Shown: positions 41,513 to 52,938 of the stretch, piece after piece
How positions within the stretch are numbered: position 1 is the stretch's first letter
Layout: the number at the start of each line of letters is the position of its first letter
Origin: Franconibacter helveticus LMG 23732
Lineage (GTDB): Bacteria > Pseudomonadota > Gammaproteobacteria > Enterobacterales > Enterobacteriaceae
NCBI RefSeq assembly: GCF_000463115.2
Contig: NZ_AWFX01000045.1
Span: forward strand, 420,233 to 484,232
Length of the DNA stretch: 64,000 nt
Direction of reading: 5' to 3'
Program-made: the position numbers and the translations under genes
The notes under the pieces: model-generated
Told to the model about the DNA's origin: nothing
What the model saw: only the letters and a program-made list of their open reading frames with translations
Database searches by the model: none

Positions 41513-42487
41513 TCAATGAATTCCGCCAATACGGTTCAGTCGAACACCGGTTGGCCATTCACCTTCTTGCTTTTCAAAACTCATCCAGATAGCTGTGGCT
41601 TTACCAACCAGATTCGCTTCCGGCACAAAGCCCCAGTAGCGGCTATCGGCGCTGTTGTCGCGATTGTCGCCCATCATGAAGTAGTGACCCGGCGGCACAA
41701 TCCAACTGCCTAACTGCTGGCCCGGCTGCTGGAAATAAATACCGAGTTGATCCTGCGCGATAGGCACCATCAGGATACGGTGCGTTACGTCGCCCAGCGT
41801 CTCTTTGCGCTCCGTCAAACGGATACCGCCTTCGCGGGTTTCATTTTTCGGCACCTGGAAGAAACCGCTGCTCGCTTCACCGCCGTTGCGGCGCGCGAAC
41901 GTTTGTACGAAGTCGCCCGGCTCAACGTTAGAATAGGTCACCGGCAACGCGCTGCCGCATGCCTGACCCGAACTGCAATTCGGCTCGATAGTGACTTGCT
42001 TGGCAACCGGATCGTAGCTGACTTTATCGCCCGGCAAACCGACCACGCGCTTAATGTAATCCAGACGCGGATCTTCCGGGTATTTAAAGACCGCGATATC
42101 GCCACGCTTCGGATGACCGGTTTCGATCAGCGTTTTTTGATAAATCGGATCTTTAATGCCGTAGGCGAATTTTTCAACGAGGATAAAATCGCCGATCAGC
42201 AGCGTCGGCATCATCGAGCCCGACGGGATCTGAAACGGTTCATAAATGAACGAACGCACAATCAGCACTATCGCCAGTACCGGGAAAATAGACGCGCCGG
42301 TTTCCAGCCAGCCTGGTTTCGGGCCGACTTTTTTTAGCGTTCTGGTATCCAGTTCCCCGCCTGCGGCAGCCTGCGCCGCCGCCTGACGTTCGCGGCGTTT
42401 GGGCGCGAAGATAAACTTATCCAGGCACCACAATATGCCCGTGACCAGCGTGGCAATCACGAGGATCAGGGCAAACATATTCGCCAT
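41513..42487 (-). CDS. lepB: Signal peptidase I
   Basis: The 324-residue inner-membrane protease has the catalytic Ser91 (QIPSGSMMPTLL) and Lys146 (RLDYIKRVVG) and box E GDNRDNSADSRYWGFV. Two transmembrane helices precede the periplasmic catalytic domain. It cleaves signal peptides of exported proteins. The gene lies 14 bases after lepA; a 172-base gap with the rnc leader follows. Confidence 0.97.
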   Translation of the reverse strand: MANMFALILVIATLVTGILWCLDKFIFAPKRRERQAAAQAAAGGELDTRTLKKVGPKPGWLETGASIFPVLAIVLIVRSFIYEPFQIPSGSMMPTLLIGDFILVEKFAYGIKDPIYQKTLIETGHPKRGDIAVFKYPEDPRLDYIKRVVGLPGDKVSYDPVAKQVTIEPNCSSGQACGSALPVTYSNVEPGDFVQTFARRNGGEASSGFFQVPKNETREGGIRLTERKETLGDVTHRILMVPIAQDQLGIYFQQPGQQLGSWIVPPGHYFMMGDNRDNSADSRYWGFVPEANLVGKATAIWMSFEKQEGEWPTGVRLNRIGGIH

Positions 42488-42501
42488 GCCAACTCCTTAG
42501 G

Positions 42502-44301
<1,800 letters not shown>

Positions 44302-44483
44302 ATAGTGAGATTTTTATGCCTTAAAAATGCTCTGGAGGCCTCGCGCAACGCGCTGTACTAAGCCTGATAATAGTGGCTGTCTTTTGCCTGAAACGCCGCA
44401 TTCTACACTACAACCAGAAAGCGGGGAAATGCTCATCCTGCAAGCATAGTCGCAACTTAAAATTGCGATAAACCGAACGGTAA

Positions 44484-44513
44484 GAAAAAGAAAAGCCGGC
44501 AATCACCGGCTTT
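44484..44513 (-). terminator. rseC terminator enclosing its own stop codon
   Basis: On the minus strand AAAGCCGG (44513-44506) pairs with CCGGCTTT (44499-44492), leaving a six-base loop TGATTG; the TGA stop of rseC (44505-44503) is in the loop. T-rich TCTTTTTCTTA follows. Confidence 0.8.
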
Positions 44514-44979
44514 CAGAGGAAGGCGTTTCAACACGCAGGATATCGGGCGGCAAACCCACGCTCAAAATGACGGGCTGCCAGGATTCGCGCGAGCTGAATT
44601 TCGGTGAAAAGCCTCGCGCCAGCAAAAAACCGCCTACGCCGCCAAGCGCTGCGCCGAACGCAGCAGCAAGGTCGCTGCCGAAAAGCGTCTGAAACAGGGC
44701 GGCTATAATAAACAGCCCTGCCAGCGGCGAAAGATAAACCAGCATTGCTGAACCCAGCAGACTGCTTTCCGCGATCCCCAGTTCGACTTTCTGCCCGGGC
44801 GTTAGCGGTTGTTCACTCGGTACGGTGATGTAGTGCGTGGGTTGCGGGCCAAGTTTATTCAGCACGCGTGTGCCGCAGCCTGCGCGGGAAGCGCAACTGC
44901 TACAGGAAGCTTTTACATCACAACTTAAAACGGCTTCGCCGCGTTGCCACGAAACTACCGTGGCCCATTCTTTAATCAT
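44503..44979 (-). CDS. rseC: SoxR-reducing / sigma-E modulating protein RseC
   Basis: The 158-residue protein has an N-terminal cysteine cluster (CDVKASCSSCASRAGC) and two membrane helices at about 75-95 and 105-125. It belongs to the RseC/MucC family, which works with the Rsx complex to reduce SoxR and has a minor effect on sigma-E. Its ATG overlaps the rseB stop by four bases, ending the rpoE-rseABC operon. Confidence 0.95.
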   Translation of the reverse strand: MIKEWATVVSWQRGEAVLSCDVKASCSSCASRAGCGTRVLNKLGPQPTHYITVPSEQPLTPGQKVELGIAESSLLGSAMLVYLSPLAGLFIIAALFQTLFGSDLAAAFGAALGGVGGFLLARGFSPKFSSRESWQPVILSVGLPPDILRVETPSSESR

Positions 44980-45929
44980 TTTGCTGCCCTGAATTTAACG
45001 CTGCTGGCGATACGCTTGGCGGTTTGCGGCGGCAGTTCGCCGACCACTGTAATTTCCGCATTGTCGCGCACTTCACTGCTGACCGTACGGCGCCCGGTAC
45101 GCAGCATCTGTTCTACGCTGGCCTGCGAGGCGCGGTTAATGTTAACTGAGAAACTGAACAAGCCGTCGGAATAGAGCCGTGATTCCACCGGCATATCAAT
45201 TGTCGGCAGAGAACGGCGACTGCTGGAAACTTCAGAAAAACCCTGCGGCAACCAGGAAGGCGACCAGTTAAAGGTTACCTTTTCCGTACCCGGTACTGAC
45301 AGCAACGGCGGCAAAGAGGCCTGCGCCAGGTTTTGCATCATTGTGCCGGGCTTATCCTGAATCGCAAAGGAAATGACGCGGAACTGCTCCAGCGTTTCGC
45401 CATCTCTGTCGAGTAAATCAACGCGCAGCGGCAGTTTGCTCTGTGTGTCCATCCAGACGATATAGCTGTATCGCGTGCCGTCACGCGCCACGACGCGGAT
45501 AACTTCGCACAGCCTGTCAGCAATGCGGGTTCGTCCTACCGAGATAAAGTCGTAATAAGGCGCCAGACGGCGAAAATCGGTATAAACCAGCGAAGGCATA
45601 GAGTCGACGATATAGTCGCCGTTAAGGGTAAACGGCTCCAGCCCAGGTTCAAAATAGCTGATTTCGTTGCCGCGCTGTACGACCTCGCGACGCGGTCCGT
45701 CCATTTGCAGGAGTTGAGCCAGCGGCTTGTTATCAAGACGAGCATGACGATAGCGGAGCGATTCCACGCCTTGCTTGTTAATACTGATAAAAGCTAACTC
45801 GTAGTTGAGTGACTGACTTGCCAGGTTCATCTGCTGTAAGAGCGCCTCGGAAGAAGCATCCGCCGAGGCGCTAACAGAGAAAAACAGGCTGCCAGCCACA
45901 AGGGACATGGCGCACCAAAGTTGCTTCAT
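44976..45929 (-). CDS. rseB: Sigma-E negative regulator RseB
   Basis: The 317-residue periplasmic protein has a signal peptide ending in SVSASA. It has the MucB/RseB two-domain structure. It binds the periplasmic part of RseA and protects it from DegS, being released by lipopolysaccharide. Start and rseA stop overlap by one base (TAATG). Confidence 0.96.
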   Translation of the reverse strand: MKQLWCAMSLVAGSLFFSVSASADASSEALLQQMNLASQSLNYELAFISINKQGVESLRYRHARLDNKPLAQLLQMDGPRREVVQRGNEISYFEPGLEPFTLNGDYIVDSMPSLVYTDFRRLAPYYDFISVGRTRIADRLCEVIRVVARDGTRYSYIVWMDTQSKLPLRVDLLDRDGETLEQFRVISFAIQDKPGTMMQNLAQASLPPLLSVPGTEKVTFNWSPSWLPQGFSEVSSSRRSLPTIDMPVESRLYSDGLFSFSVNINRASQASVEQMLRTGRRTVSSEVRDNAEITVVGELPPQTAKRIASSVKFRAAK

Positions 45930-46588
45930 TACTGCGATTGCGTTCCTAAAGTCTGGTTTCCTGGCACTTGTACAGCCGCTTGCTGCGTTTGCGCCTGTTC
46001 AAACTGAAGTTGTTCAGCGTGCAGACGACGCTGCAATTCGTAATCCTGAAGCATAGCGTTTATACGGCGACGCTGCTCCTGCACTTGCTGCTGTTGACCT
46101 GCGCTTGCGGTAGCGTCAGACGGTACGCCGAGGCTTACCGGGCTGGCTTTACCCATCATCGGCAGCGTATTGAAAACCGGCGTTTCTGGTTGTGCCGTTG
46201 CAGAACCTGCTTCTGGTGCGCTGTTATAGTGCTGAACGCCAACGATAACCGCCAGCGATACGCAAGCCGCAACGCCAACCTGAGTAAGCTGACTCGCCCA
46301 GGGACGCAGCTTTTGCCAGAAACCCATTTTTTGCCATTGATGGGGAGCGGGTTGCGATTCAGGAATAAGCGGGGCTGCATGGCGAAGCGGTTCATTTTCA
46401 ATCGCCGCCATGACGCGGGCCGAGATGTCGAAGTGCATAACCTCGCCGGTATCGCCGCGCAGCGTGTCGCGAATGAGATGGTAGCTTTCCCATTTTTGCT
46501 GCAACGCTTTGTCTTTCGACAGCTCGTTGAGCAATTCGCTATCCAGTGTTTCCCCGTCCATCAAAGCGGAAAGTTGTTCTTTCTGCAT
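45929..46588 (-). CDS. rseA: Anti-sigma-E factor RseA
   Basis: From the ATG at 46588 (MQKEQLSALMDGETLDSEL) the protein has 219 residues. The N-terminal cytoplasmic domain binds sigma-E; a single membrane helix lies near residues 101-121 (LTQVGVAACVSLAVIVGV); the periplasmic C-terminus is glutamine-rich. DegS and RseP cleave it under envelope stress. An in-frame start at 46669 would overlap rpoE and is rejected. Confidence 0.95.
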   Translation of the reverse strand: MQKEQLSALMDGETLDSELLNELSKDKALQQKWESYHLIRDTLRGDTGEVMHFDISARVMAAIENEPLRHAAPLIPESQPAPHQWQKMGFWQKLRPWASQLTQVGVAACVSLAVIVGVQHYNSAPEAGSATAQPETPVFNTLPMMGKASPVSLGVPSDATASAGQQQQVQEQRRRINAMLQDYELQRRLHAEQLQFEQAQTQQAAVQVPGNQTLGTQSQ

Positions 46589-46619
46589 GCCTAATACCTT
46601 TTCCAGTATCCCGCTATCG

Positions 46620-47195
46620 TCAACGCCTGATAAGCGGTTGAACTTTATTATCAATAGCTTCCCGAGCACGGAAAATACGGGAGCGCACCGTACCGACCGG
46701 GCAATCCATGATAGCCGCTATCTCTTCATAGCTCAGGCCATCCAGCTCCCGTAACGTTATTGCCATGCGTAAATCTTCCGGGAGTGACTCAATGGTACGG
46801 AAAACAATTTGTCTCAACTCTTCAGACAACATTAAGTTCTCAGGGTTCGAAATTTCTTTCAGCGCGCTGCCGCTTTCGAAGTTTTCCGCGTCGTTGGCGT
46901 CCACGTCGCTGGAAGGCGGTCGGCGCCCCTGAGCCACCAGATAATTCTTCGCCGTGTTAACAGCGATTCGGTATAACCATGTATAAAAAGCGCTATCACC
47001 GCGAAAGGAATCAAGCGCGCGATAGGCTTTAATAAAAGATTCTTGCACCACGTCAGGAACATCGCCTGAGGGAACATACCGGGAAACCAGGTTCGCTACT
47101 TTATGCTGGTAGCGAACCACCAGTAAATTAAACGCCTTCTGTTCTCCCTTCTGGACCCGTTCAACAAGGACCTGATCCGTTAACTGCTCGCTCAT
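46620..47195 (-). CDS. rpoE: RNA polymerase sigma-E factor
   Basis: The ATG at 47195 (MSEQLTDQVLVERVQKGEQ) gives 191 residues, as in E. coli. Region 2 (FIKAYRALDSFRGDSAFYTWLYRIAVNTAKN) and region 4 (ELDGLSYEEIAAIMDCPVGTVRSRIFRARE) of ECF sigma factors are clear when read in parts. It directs the envelope stress response. Its start overlaps the stop of the leader ORF rseD, so its translation is likely coupled to it. Confidence 0.97.
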   Translation of the reverse strand: MSEQLTDQVLVERVQKGEQKAFNLLVVRYQHKVANLVSRYVPSGDVPDVVQESFIKAYRALDSFRGDSAFYTWLYRIAVNTAKNYLVAQGRRPPSSDVDANDAENFESGSALKEISNPENLMLSEELRQIVFRTIESLPEDLRMAITLRELDGLSYEEIAAIMDCPVGTVRSRIFRAREAIDNKVQPLIRR

Positions 47196-47353
47196 CCGAG
47201 GTAATGTCTCCCCAAACCCAATTTCCACGCGTAATCGAAACGCCACCCGAACTCTGCACTCATGAGCAAGCAGACGATTAGAGTGTCGGCCTTGCGCATA
47301 GTTCCGTTACGCCTTTGTTTTTGTGCTCTGTTTTGCGAAAAGCGCTTTCTCAT
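47192..47353 (-). CDS. rseD: RpoE leader peptide RseD
   Basis: A 53-codon frame starts at the ATG at 47353 and ends with TGA at 47194-47192, overlapping the rpoE ATG as ATGA. The conserved part reads DTLIVCLLMSAEFGWR, then FDYAWKLGLGRHYLG. An internal ATG at 47299 would give 35 residues. In E. coli translation of rseD couples to rpoE. The ribosome site of the 47353 start is poor, so the true start is uncertain. Confidence 0.75.
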   Translation of the reverse strand: MRKRFSQNRAQKQRRNGTMRKADTLIVCLLMSAEFGWRFDYAWKLGLGRHYLG

Positions 47354-47605
47354 TCATTATATGTTCCGCCCGAAAAAAAGAGGCTATTACGTCACGTAAT
47401 ATGCCGCGCAGAGCGTTTGCAGAGTAACGCAACCCTGCCTTTATTTCATCTTTTAATCCAGAAGTGTGCGGGGCGCGGCAAATCGCGCGCAAGGTTGCCT
47501 GGCTTATCCCAACGTCATAGCGAATACCCTCCTGTTCAGGATTTGCAACACCCCTCAAAAAAAACGTGCGTATTTTGTGAGGGCGATGCTATGCTGGCCA
47601 AACCT

Positions 47606-47623
47606 TGTTTAGTAAATTAAACA
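47606..47623 (+). promoter_or_regulatory. NadR box before nadB
   Basis: TGTTTAGTAAATTAAACA is a perfect TGTTTA-N6-TAAACA. It lies only seven bases from the nadB ATG, so it covers the translation start region and probably the transcription start. NadR with NAD or ATP would repress nadB. Confidence 0.9.
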
Positions 47624-47630
47624 CAGCATC

Positions 47631-49250
47631 ATGAACACGACTCCAGAACTTCATTGTGATGTGCTCATTGTCGGCAGCGGCGCAGCAGGACTTTCGCTGG
47701 CGCTTCGTCTGGCGCAGCAGCATCAGGTTATTGTGTTAAGCAAAGGTCCGGTGAGCGAAGGCTCTACATTTTATGCCCAGGGCGGCATAGCCGCCGTATT
47801 TGATGAAACCGACAGTATCGCTTCGCATGTTGAAGATACGCTGATTGCAGGCGCAGGAATTTGCGACCGCGACGCGGTGGAATTTGTAGCCAGTAATGCG
47901 CGCCACTGCGTGCAATGGCTTATCGATCAGGGCGTGCTGTTTGATACCGAAATCCAGCCCAACGGCGAAGCGGGTTATCACCTGACGCGCGAAGGCGGCC
48001 ATAGCCACCGGCGCATTCTTCATTCCGCCGACGCCACGGGTAAAGCGGTTGAAACCACGCTGGTCGGCCAGGCATTAAGCCATCCCAATATCCGCATTCT
48101 TGAACGCAGCAACGCCGTTGATTTAATTATTTCCGATAAAATAGGTCTGCCCGGCACGCGCCGCGTAGTTGGCGCCTGGGTGTGGAACCGTAATAAAGAA
48201 CAGGTAGAAACCTGTCGCGCTAAAGCGGTGGTGCTGGCGACCGGCGGCGCCTCAAAAGTTTATCAATACACCACAAACCCTGACATTGCTTCTGGCGACG
48301 GCATCGCCATGGCATGGCGTGCGGGTTGCCGCGTGGCGAATCTTGAGTTTAACCAGTTTCATCCAACCGCCCTTTTTCATCCGCAGGCGAGAAATTTCCT
48401 GCTGACTGAAGCGCTGCGCGGCGAAGGCGCTTATCTCAAGCGCCCGGACGGCAGCCGCTTTATGCCAGACTTTGACGAACGCGCTGAACTGGCGCCGCGT
48501 GATATCGTCGCCCGCGCTATCGATCATGAAATGAAGCGCCTTGGCGCAGACTGCATGTATCTGGATATCAGCCACAAGCCTGCCGATTTTATCCGTCATC
48601 ACTTCCCGACCATCTATGAAAAATTGCTCGGCCTGGGTATCGATCTCACAACGGACCCTGTGCCCATAGTGCCTGCGGCACACTATACCTGCGGGGGGGT
48701 TATGGTCGATGAACATGGCCGCACCGATATCGACGGGCTGTATGCCGTTGGCGAAGTCACCTACACCGGGCTGCATGGCGCTAACCGCATGGCCTCGAAT
48801 TCGCTGCTGGAATGTCTGGTTTACGGCTGGTCCGCGGCGGAAGATATTAAAAAGCGCATGCCGTATGTGCACGAGGTGAAATCTTTGCCTGCCTGGGATG
48901 AAAGCCGGGTGGAAAACCCGGATGAACTGGTTGTGATCCAGCATAACTGGCATGAGCTGAGACTGTTTATGTGGGATTACGTGGGCATCGTACGGACCAC
49001 TAAACGTCTGGAGCGCGCATTGCGTCGTATTACCCTGCTGCAACAGGAAATTGACGAGTATTACGCGCACTTCCGTGTTTCCAATAACTTGCTGGAACTG
49101 CGAAATCTGGTGCAGGTTGCCGAGCTTATCGTGCGCTGCGCGATGATGCGCAAAGAGAGTCGCGGGCTGCATTATACGCTGGATTACCCGGACGCCCTGC
49201 CCGACTCCGGCCCTTCGGTGCTTTGCCCGTTAACTCACATAAACAGATAA
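47631..49250 (+). CDS. nadB: L-aspartate oxidase
   Basis: The 539-residue flavoenzyme has the FAD fold [14 protein letters not shown] near the N-terminus and the family motif [10 protein letters not shown] and [19 protein letters not shown]. It oxidises aspartate to iminoaspartate, the first step of NAD synthesis. No clear ribosome site precedes the ATG. It ends in convergent 16-base overlap with trmN6. Confidence 0.97.
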   Translation: MNTTPELHCDVLIVGSGAAGLSLALRLAQQHQVIVLSKGPVSEGSTFYAQGGIAAVFDETDSIASHVEDTLIAGAGICDRDAVEFVASNARHCVQWLIDQGVLFDTEIQPNGEAGYHLTREGGHSHRRILHSADATGKAVETTLVGQALSHPNIRILERSNAVDLIISDKIGLPGTRRVVGAWVWNRNKEQVETCRAKAVVLATGGASKVYQYTTNPDIASGDGIAMAWRAGCRVANLEFNQFHPTALFHPQARNFLLTEALRGEGAYLKRPDGSRFMPDFDERAELAPRDIVARAIDHEMKRLGADCMYLDISHKPADFIRHHFPTIYEKLLGLGIDLTTDPVPIVPAAHYTCGGVMVDEHGRTDIDGLYAVGEVTYTGLHGANRMASNSLLECLVYGWSAAEDIKKRMPYVHEVKSLPAWDESRVENPDELVVIQHNWHELRLFMWDYVGIVRTTKRLERALRRITLLQQEIDEYYAHFRVSNNLLELRNLVQVAELIVRCAMMRKESRGLHYTLDYPDALPDSGPSVLCPLTHINR

Positions 49251-49972
49251 AAATCCTGGGTCAGGCCGCAATACGCTTCGGAGTAGTGCTGGTCTGGCCC
49301 ACGGATAACCAGCCTGTCGCTGAAACATTCGCCGGGGTGCGGTGAAAAAGCGAGCAATACGCGGTGCGGCAGCCGTTCCTGCGTTTCGGCGACATCGGTA
49401 CGCAGACGAAGGTGCCAGCCCTGCGCCAGCGCCTGTCGGCTAAAAATGTCCCCTGTGTCTGCCGGCAGGATAACGCAAAAAAAACCCTCTTCCGTGATGA
49501 GCTGCGCCGCACAGTTCAGTAGCGCGCCGTGATCAAGCGTGATGGTATAACGCGCCTGTTCCCGGGCAGGCGTTGCGCACTCCACCCCTTTCTCATAATA
49601 CGGCGGGTTACAGACAATAAGTTCATAACGCTGTGTTTGTTGTTGCGACCAGGCCAGCGCATCCGCGCTATGAACAGCGATACGCGTCGCCCACGGCGAC
49701 GCTTGTGCGTTTTCGCGAGCCTGGCTTGCGGCGTCGGCATCCAGTTCAACGGCTTCAATCTGCACGGTTTGCGGCGTTCGCTGGGCCAGCATCAGAGCCA
49801 GCAACCCGCTGCCTGCGCCAATATCCAGAATACGCGTTACCCCGGCAACCGGTGACCAGGCGCCCAGGAGAATACCGTCAGTGCTGACTTTCATTGCACA
49901 GCGATCGTGTGCGATAAAGAATTGTTTAAACGTAAACCCGTTACGGCGCAGCGGCGCTTTCGGCTCAGACAT
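49235..49972 (-). CDS. trmN6: tRNA1(Val) (adenine-37-N6)-methyltransferase
   Basis: The 245-residue Rossmann methyltransferase (YfiC) has the SAM motif [14 protein letters not shown] and the N6-adenine catalytic NPPYYEKG. It methylates A37 of tRNA-Val. It diverges from srmB and overlaps the nadB end by 16 bases. Confidence 0.95.
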   Translation of the reverse strand: MSEPKAPLRRNGFTFKQFFIAHDRCAMKVSTDGILLGAWSPVAGVTRILDIGAGSGLLALMLAQRTPQTVQIEAVELDADAASQARENAQASPWATRIAVHSADALAWSQQQTQRYELIVCNPPYYEKGVECATPAREQARYTITLDHGALLNCAAQLITEEGFFCVILPADTGDIFSRQALAQGWHLRLRTDVAETQERLPHRVLLAFSPHPGECFSDRLVIRGPDQHYSEAYCGLTQDFYLFM

Positions 49973-50102
49973 CTGTCACTACCTGCTAATAAAACCGCTG
50001 TAGCATAGGGGAAAGCGAGGCTGCGGGGAAGCGCTTGTCCTGGAAAGGGATGAACATTACAGCCTGAACGTCTATAATCGGCGGCCCACACAGAGGTAGA
50101 AA

Positions 50103-51431
50103 ATGACTGTAACCACTTTTTCCGAACTTGAACTTGATGAAAGCTTGCTGGACGCGCTCCAGGACAAAGGCTTTTCTCGTCCCACGGCTATTCAGGCCGC
50201 CGCTATTCCGCCTGCGCTCGAAGGGCGTGATGTGCTGGGTTCAGCGCCGACAGGCACCGGTAAAACGGCAGCTTATCTGTTGCCGGCGTTGCAGCATCTG
50301 CTGGACTTTCCCCGTAAAAAATCGGGACCGCCGCGAATTCTCATCCTGACGCCAACCCGTGAACTGGCGATGCAGGTAGCCGATCAGGCGCGTGAGCTTG
50401 CCGCTCACACGCATCTTGATATTGCGACCATTACCGGCGGCGTGGCCTATATGAACCATGCCGAGGTATTCAGCGAGAACCAGGATATTGTCGTCGCCAC
50501 CACCGGCCGTTTGCTTCAGTACATTAAAGAAGAAAACTTCGACTGCCGCGCCGTAGAAACGCTGATCTTAGATGAAGCGGATCGCATGCTGGACATGGGC
50601 TTCGCGCAGGACATTGAACATATCGCTGGCGAAACGCGCTGGCGTAAGCAAACCATGCTGTTTTCCGCCACGCTTGAAGGGGAAGCGATTAAAGATTTCG
50701 CCGAGCGTCTGCTGGAAGATCCCGTTGAGGTCTCCGCCACGCCGTCCACACGCGAGCGTAAAAAGATTCATCAATGGTATTACCGCGCGGATAACGTAGA
50801 ACATAAAACCGCGCTGCTGGTTCACCTGCTGAAACAGCCGGATGTCAGCCGTTCTATCGTATTCGTTCGCAAGCGCGAGCGCGTTCATGAACTGGCGGGC
50901 TGGCTGCGTGAAGCCGGTATTAACACCTGCTACCTAGAAGGCGAAATGGTGCAGGTAAAGCGTAGCGAAGCGATTAAACGTCTGACCGACGGACGCGTGA
51001 ATGTGCTTATCGCCACCGACGTGGCGGCGCGCGGCATTGATATTCCGGATGTCAGCCATGTTTTCAATTTCGACATGCCGCGTACGGCAGATACTTACCT
51101 GCACCGCATCGGCCGTACCGCTCGTGCCGGACGCAAGGGCACGGCCATCTCGCTGGTGGAAGCGCACGATCACCTGCTGCTGGGTAAAGTTGAGCGTTAC
51201 GTCAAAGAGCCGCTGAAAGCCCGCGTTATCGACGAACTGCGTCCTGTAACGCGTGTGCCGAGCGAAAAGCTTAAAGGCAAGCCGTCGAAAAAAGCGCTCG
51301 CCAAACGCGAAGAGAAGAAAAAAGAGAAAGACAAAGAGAAACCGCGCGTGAAGCAGCGCCATCGCGATACTAAAAATATTGGCAAGCGCCGTAAGCCCAG
51401 CGCTGCGGCAACAACGGGCGGCGAAGAGTAG
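50103..51431 (+). CDS. srmB: ATP-dependent RNA helicase SrmB
   Basis: The 442-residue DEAD-box helicase has motif I SAPTGTGKTAAYL, DEAD in LILDEADRMLDMG, SAT in FSATLEG and the C-terminal HRIGRTARAGRKG. A lysine-rich tail follows (KREEKKKEKDKEKPR). It works in early 50S ribosome assembly. A TATAAT at 50073-50078 precedes the gene, without a good -35. Confidence 0.96.
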   Translation: MTVTTFSELELDESLLDALQDKGFSRPTAIQAAAIPPALEGRDVLGSAPTGTGKTAAYLLPALQHLLDFPRKKSGPPRILILTPTRELAMQVADQARELAAHTHLDIATITGGVAYMNHAEVFSENQDIVVATTGRLLQYIKEENFDCRAVETLILDEADRMLDMGFAQDIEHIAGETRWRKQTMLFSATLEGEAIKDFAERLLEDPVEVSATPSTRERKKIHQWYYRADNVEHKTALLVHLLKQPDVSRSIVFVRKRERVHELAGWLREAGINTCYLEGEMVQVKRSEAIKRLTDGRVNVLIATDVAARGIDIPDVSHVFNFDMPRTADTYLHRIGRTARAGRKGTAISLVEAHDHLLLGKVERYVKEPLKARVIDELRPVTRVPSEKLKGKPSKKALAKREEKKKEKDKEKPRVKQRHRDTKNIGKRRKPSAAATTGGEE

Positions 51432-51445
51432 CCCAATGCGAATAA

Positions 51446-51471
51446 AAAACCGCCTGTTTACAGGCGGTTTT
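51446..51471. terminator. Bidirectional terminator between srmB and grcA
   Basis: AAAACCGCCTG and CAGGCGGTTTT pair around TTTA, with A and T runs on each side (AATAAAAAA and TTTTTTT). It ends srmB and can serve grcA on the minus strand, whose stop lies 42 bases away. Confidence 0.92.
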
Positions 51472-51512
51472 TTTATGTCTGCTTACGACGAGCCCCCTCG
51501 TCGTTCAACAGA

Positions 51513-51896
51513 TTACAGGCTTTCTGTAAATGTACGGGCGATAACGTCGCGCTGCTGTTCCGGCGTCAGAGAATTAAAGCGCACCGCATAGCCGGAAACG
51601 CGGATGGTCAGTTGAGGATATTTTTCCGGGTGCTTAACCGCATCTTCCAGCGTCTCACGGCGCAGTACGTTAACGTTCAGATGCTGACCGCCTTCCACGC
51701 GCACTTCCGGTTTTATTTCCATCGGCACTTCACGGTATTCAAACTGGCCCAGTTTGCTTACCGCGACGATTTCATCTTCGGCAAACCCCGCTTTCGCGCA
51801 AACACAGCGCGCTTCGCCTTTTTCGTTGTCCAGCAACCAGAAAGAGTTCAGCAGGTCGTCGTTAGCGGCTTTGGTGATCTGGATACCTGTAATCAT
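51513..51896 (-). CDS. grcA: Autonomous glycyl radical cofactor GrcA
   Basis: The 127-residue protein (YfiD) resembles the C-terminus of pyruvate formate-lyase, with radical Gly102 in [17 protein letters not shown]. It replaces the damaged part of PFL after oxygen exposure. Two FNR-type sites 53 bases apart upstream fit anaerobic and microaerobic control, as in E. coli. Confidence 0.97.
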   Translation of the reverse strand: MITGIQITKAANDDLLNSFWLLDNEKGEARCVCAKAGFAEDEIVAVSKLGQFEYREVPMEIKPEVRVEGGQHLNVNVLRRETLEDAVKHPEKYPQLTIRVSGYAVRFNSLTPEQQRDVIARTFTESL

Positions 51897-52006
51897 ATGA
51901 TGCCTCCCTATGGGCTTTGTCTTTGATTATCATCAGCCGTCGTTGGCTAATTGGTAAAACCATTGTTGATAGGTTGTTTTATATACCAGCAACGAGGTCG
52001 TTTTCT

Positions 52007-52020
52007 TTGATTAAAATCAA
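52007..52020 (-). promoter_or_regulatory. FNR site of grcA, promoter proximal
   Basis: TTGATTAAAATCAA is a perfect FNR palindrome. With a TATATA -10 at 51981-51986 the start would be near 51974, so the site is centred about 40 bases upstream, a class II activator position. Confidence 0.88.
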
Positions 52021-52059
52021 CAAAATCCACATAGTCAAAGTGGTTATGAGATAAAGGAA

Positions 52060-52073
52060 TTGTTTTATATCAA
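52060..52073 (-). promoter_or_regulatory. FNR-like site of grcA, distal
   Basis: TTGTTTTATATCAA has one mismatch from TTGAT-N4-ATCAA. Its centre is 53 bases from the proximal site, equal to the -40.5/-93.5 arrangement of E. coli yfiD, where the distal site dampens full-anaerobic expression. Confidence 0.7.
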
Positions 52074-52202
52074 CTTACGCGGCAACCGAAACAGCAGACG
52101 TAAGGGAAATCGCATTTACTTTTCAGCGCCTGAATCCCCGAAATTTTGTTCAGATGAAATAAGCAGTTAAGCTTAAGGGAAACAGATTCGCAGGAGAGCG
52201 AG

Positions 52203-52892
52203 ATGGCAAACAAACTCACCTGGCACGACGTGCTGGCCGAAGAGAAACAAAAACCTTATTTCCAGAATATCCTGACCACAGTAGCCGCTGAACGTGAAGC
52301 GGGCGTGACCGTCTATCCGCCGCAAAAAGATGTTTTCAATGCTTTTCGTTTTACCGAGCTTGGCGATGTAAAAGTGGTTATTCTCGGCCAGGATCCCTAC
52401 CATGGCCCGGGACAAGCGCATGGCCTGGCATTTTCCGTACGCCCGGGCGTAGCGCCGCCGCCATCTTTAGTAAATATGTATAAAGAGCTGGAAAAGTCGA
52501 TTAGCGGCTTTGAACGCCCCGCGCACGGCTACCTGGAGAGCTGGGCGCGCCAGGGCGTTATGCTGCTTAATACCGTGTTGACGGTGCAGGTGGGCAAAGC
52601 GCATTCGCATGCGAATCTTGGCTGGGAGACGTTTACCGATAAGGTCATTTCGCTTATCAACGAACATCGGGAAGGCGTTGTGTTTTTACTGTGGGGCTCG
52701 CATGCGCAAAAGAAAGGCGCCATTATCGACCGTCAGCGCCACCACGTTTTACAGGCGCCGCATCCTTCCCCGCTCTCCGCGCATCGCGGTTTTTTCGGCT
52801 GCGGCCATTTCGCAAAAACCAATGCGTATTTGACAGAACACGGTCAGAAGCCCATTGACTGGCAACCAACGCTGCCCGCCGATTCCGAATAG
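52203..52892 (+). CDS. ung: Uracil-DNA glycosylase
   Basis: The 229-residue enzyme has catalytic Asp64 in [17 protein letters not shown] and the [13 protein letters not shown] motif. It removes uracil from DNA. It is monocistronic, followed by a terminator shared with yfiF. Confidence 0.97.
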   Translation: MANKLTWHDVLAEEKQKPYFQNILTTVAAEREAGVTVYPPQKDVFNAFRFTELGDVKVVILGQDPYHGPGQAHGLAFSVRPGVAPPPSLVNMYKELEKSISGFERPAHGYLESWARQGVMLLNTVLTVQVGKAHSHANLGWETFTDKVISLINEHREGVVFLLWGSHAQKKGAIIDRQRHHVLQAPHPSPLSAHRGFFGCGHFAKTNAYLTEHGQKPIDWQPTLPADSE

Positions 52893-52893
52893 C

Positions 52894-52921
52894 AAAACGC
52901 CAGCTTACGCTGGCGTTGTTT
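52894..52921. terminator. Bidirectional terminator between ung and yfiF
   Basis: AACGCCAGC and GCTGGCGTT pair around TTAC, with AAAA before and TTGTTTT after. Confidence 0.88.
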
Positions 52922-52938
52922 TATCAGCCTTTATTTAA

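Noticed and set aside
47307..47558. 83-codon minus-strand frame upstream of rpoE
   Set aside because: It overlaps rseD in another frame and has no known match or good ribosome site. Its last part (from an ATG at 47357) could be a 16-codon upstream ORF, but there is no support.
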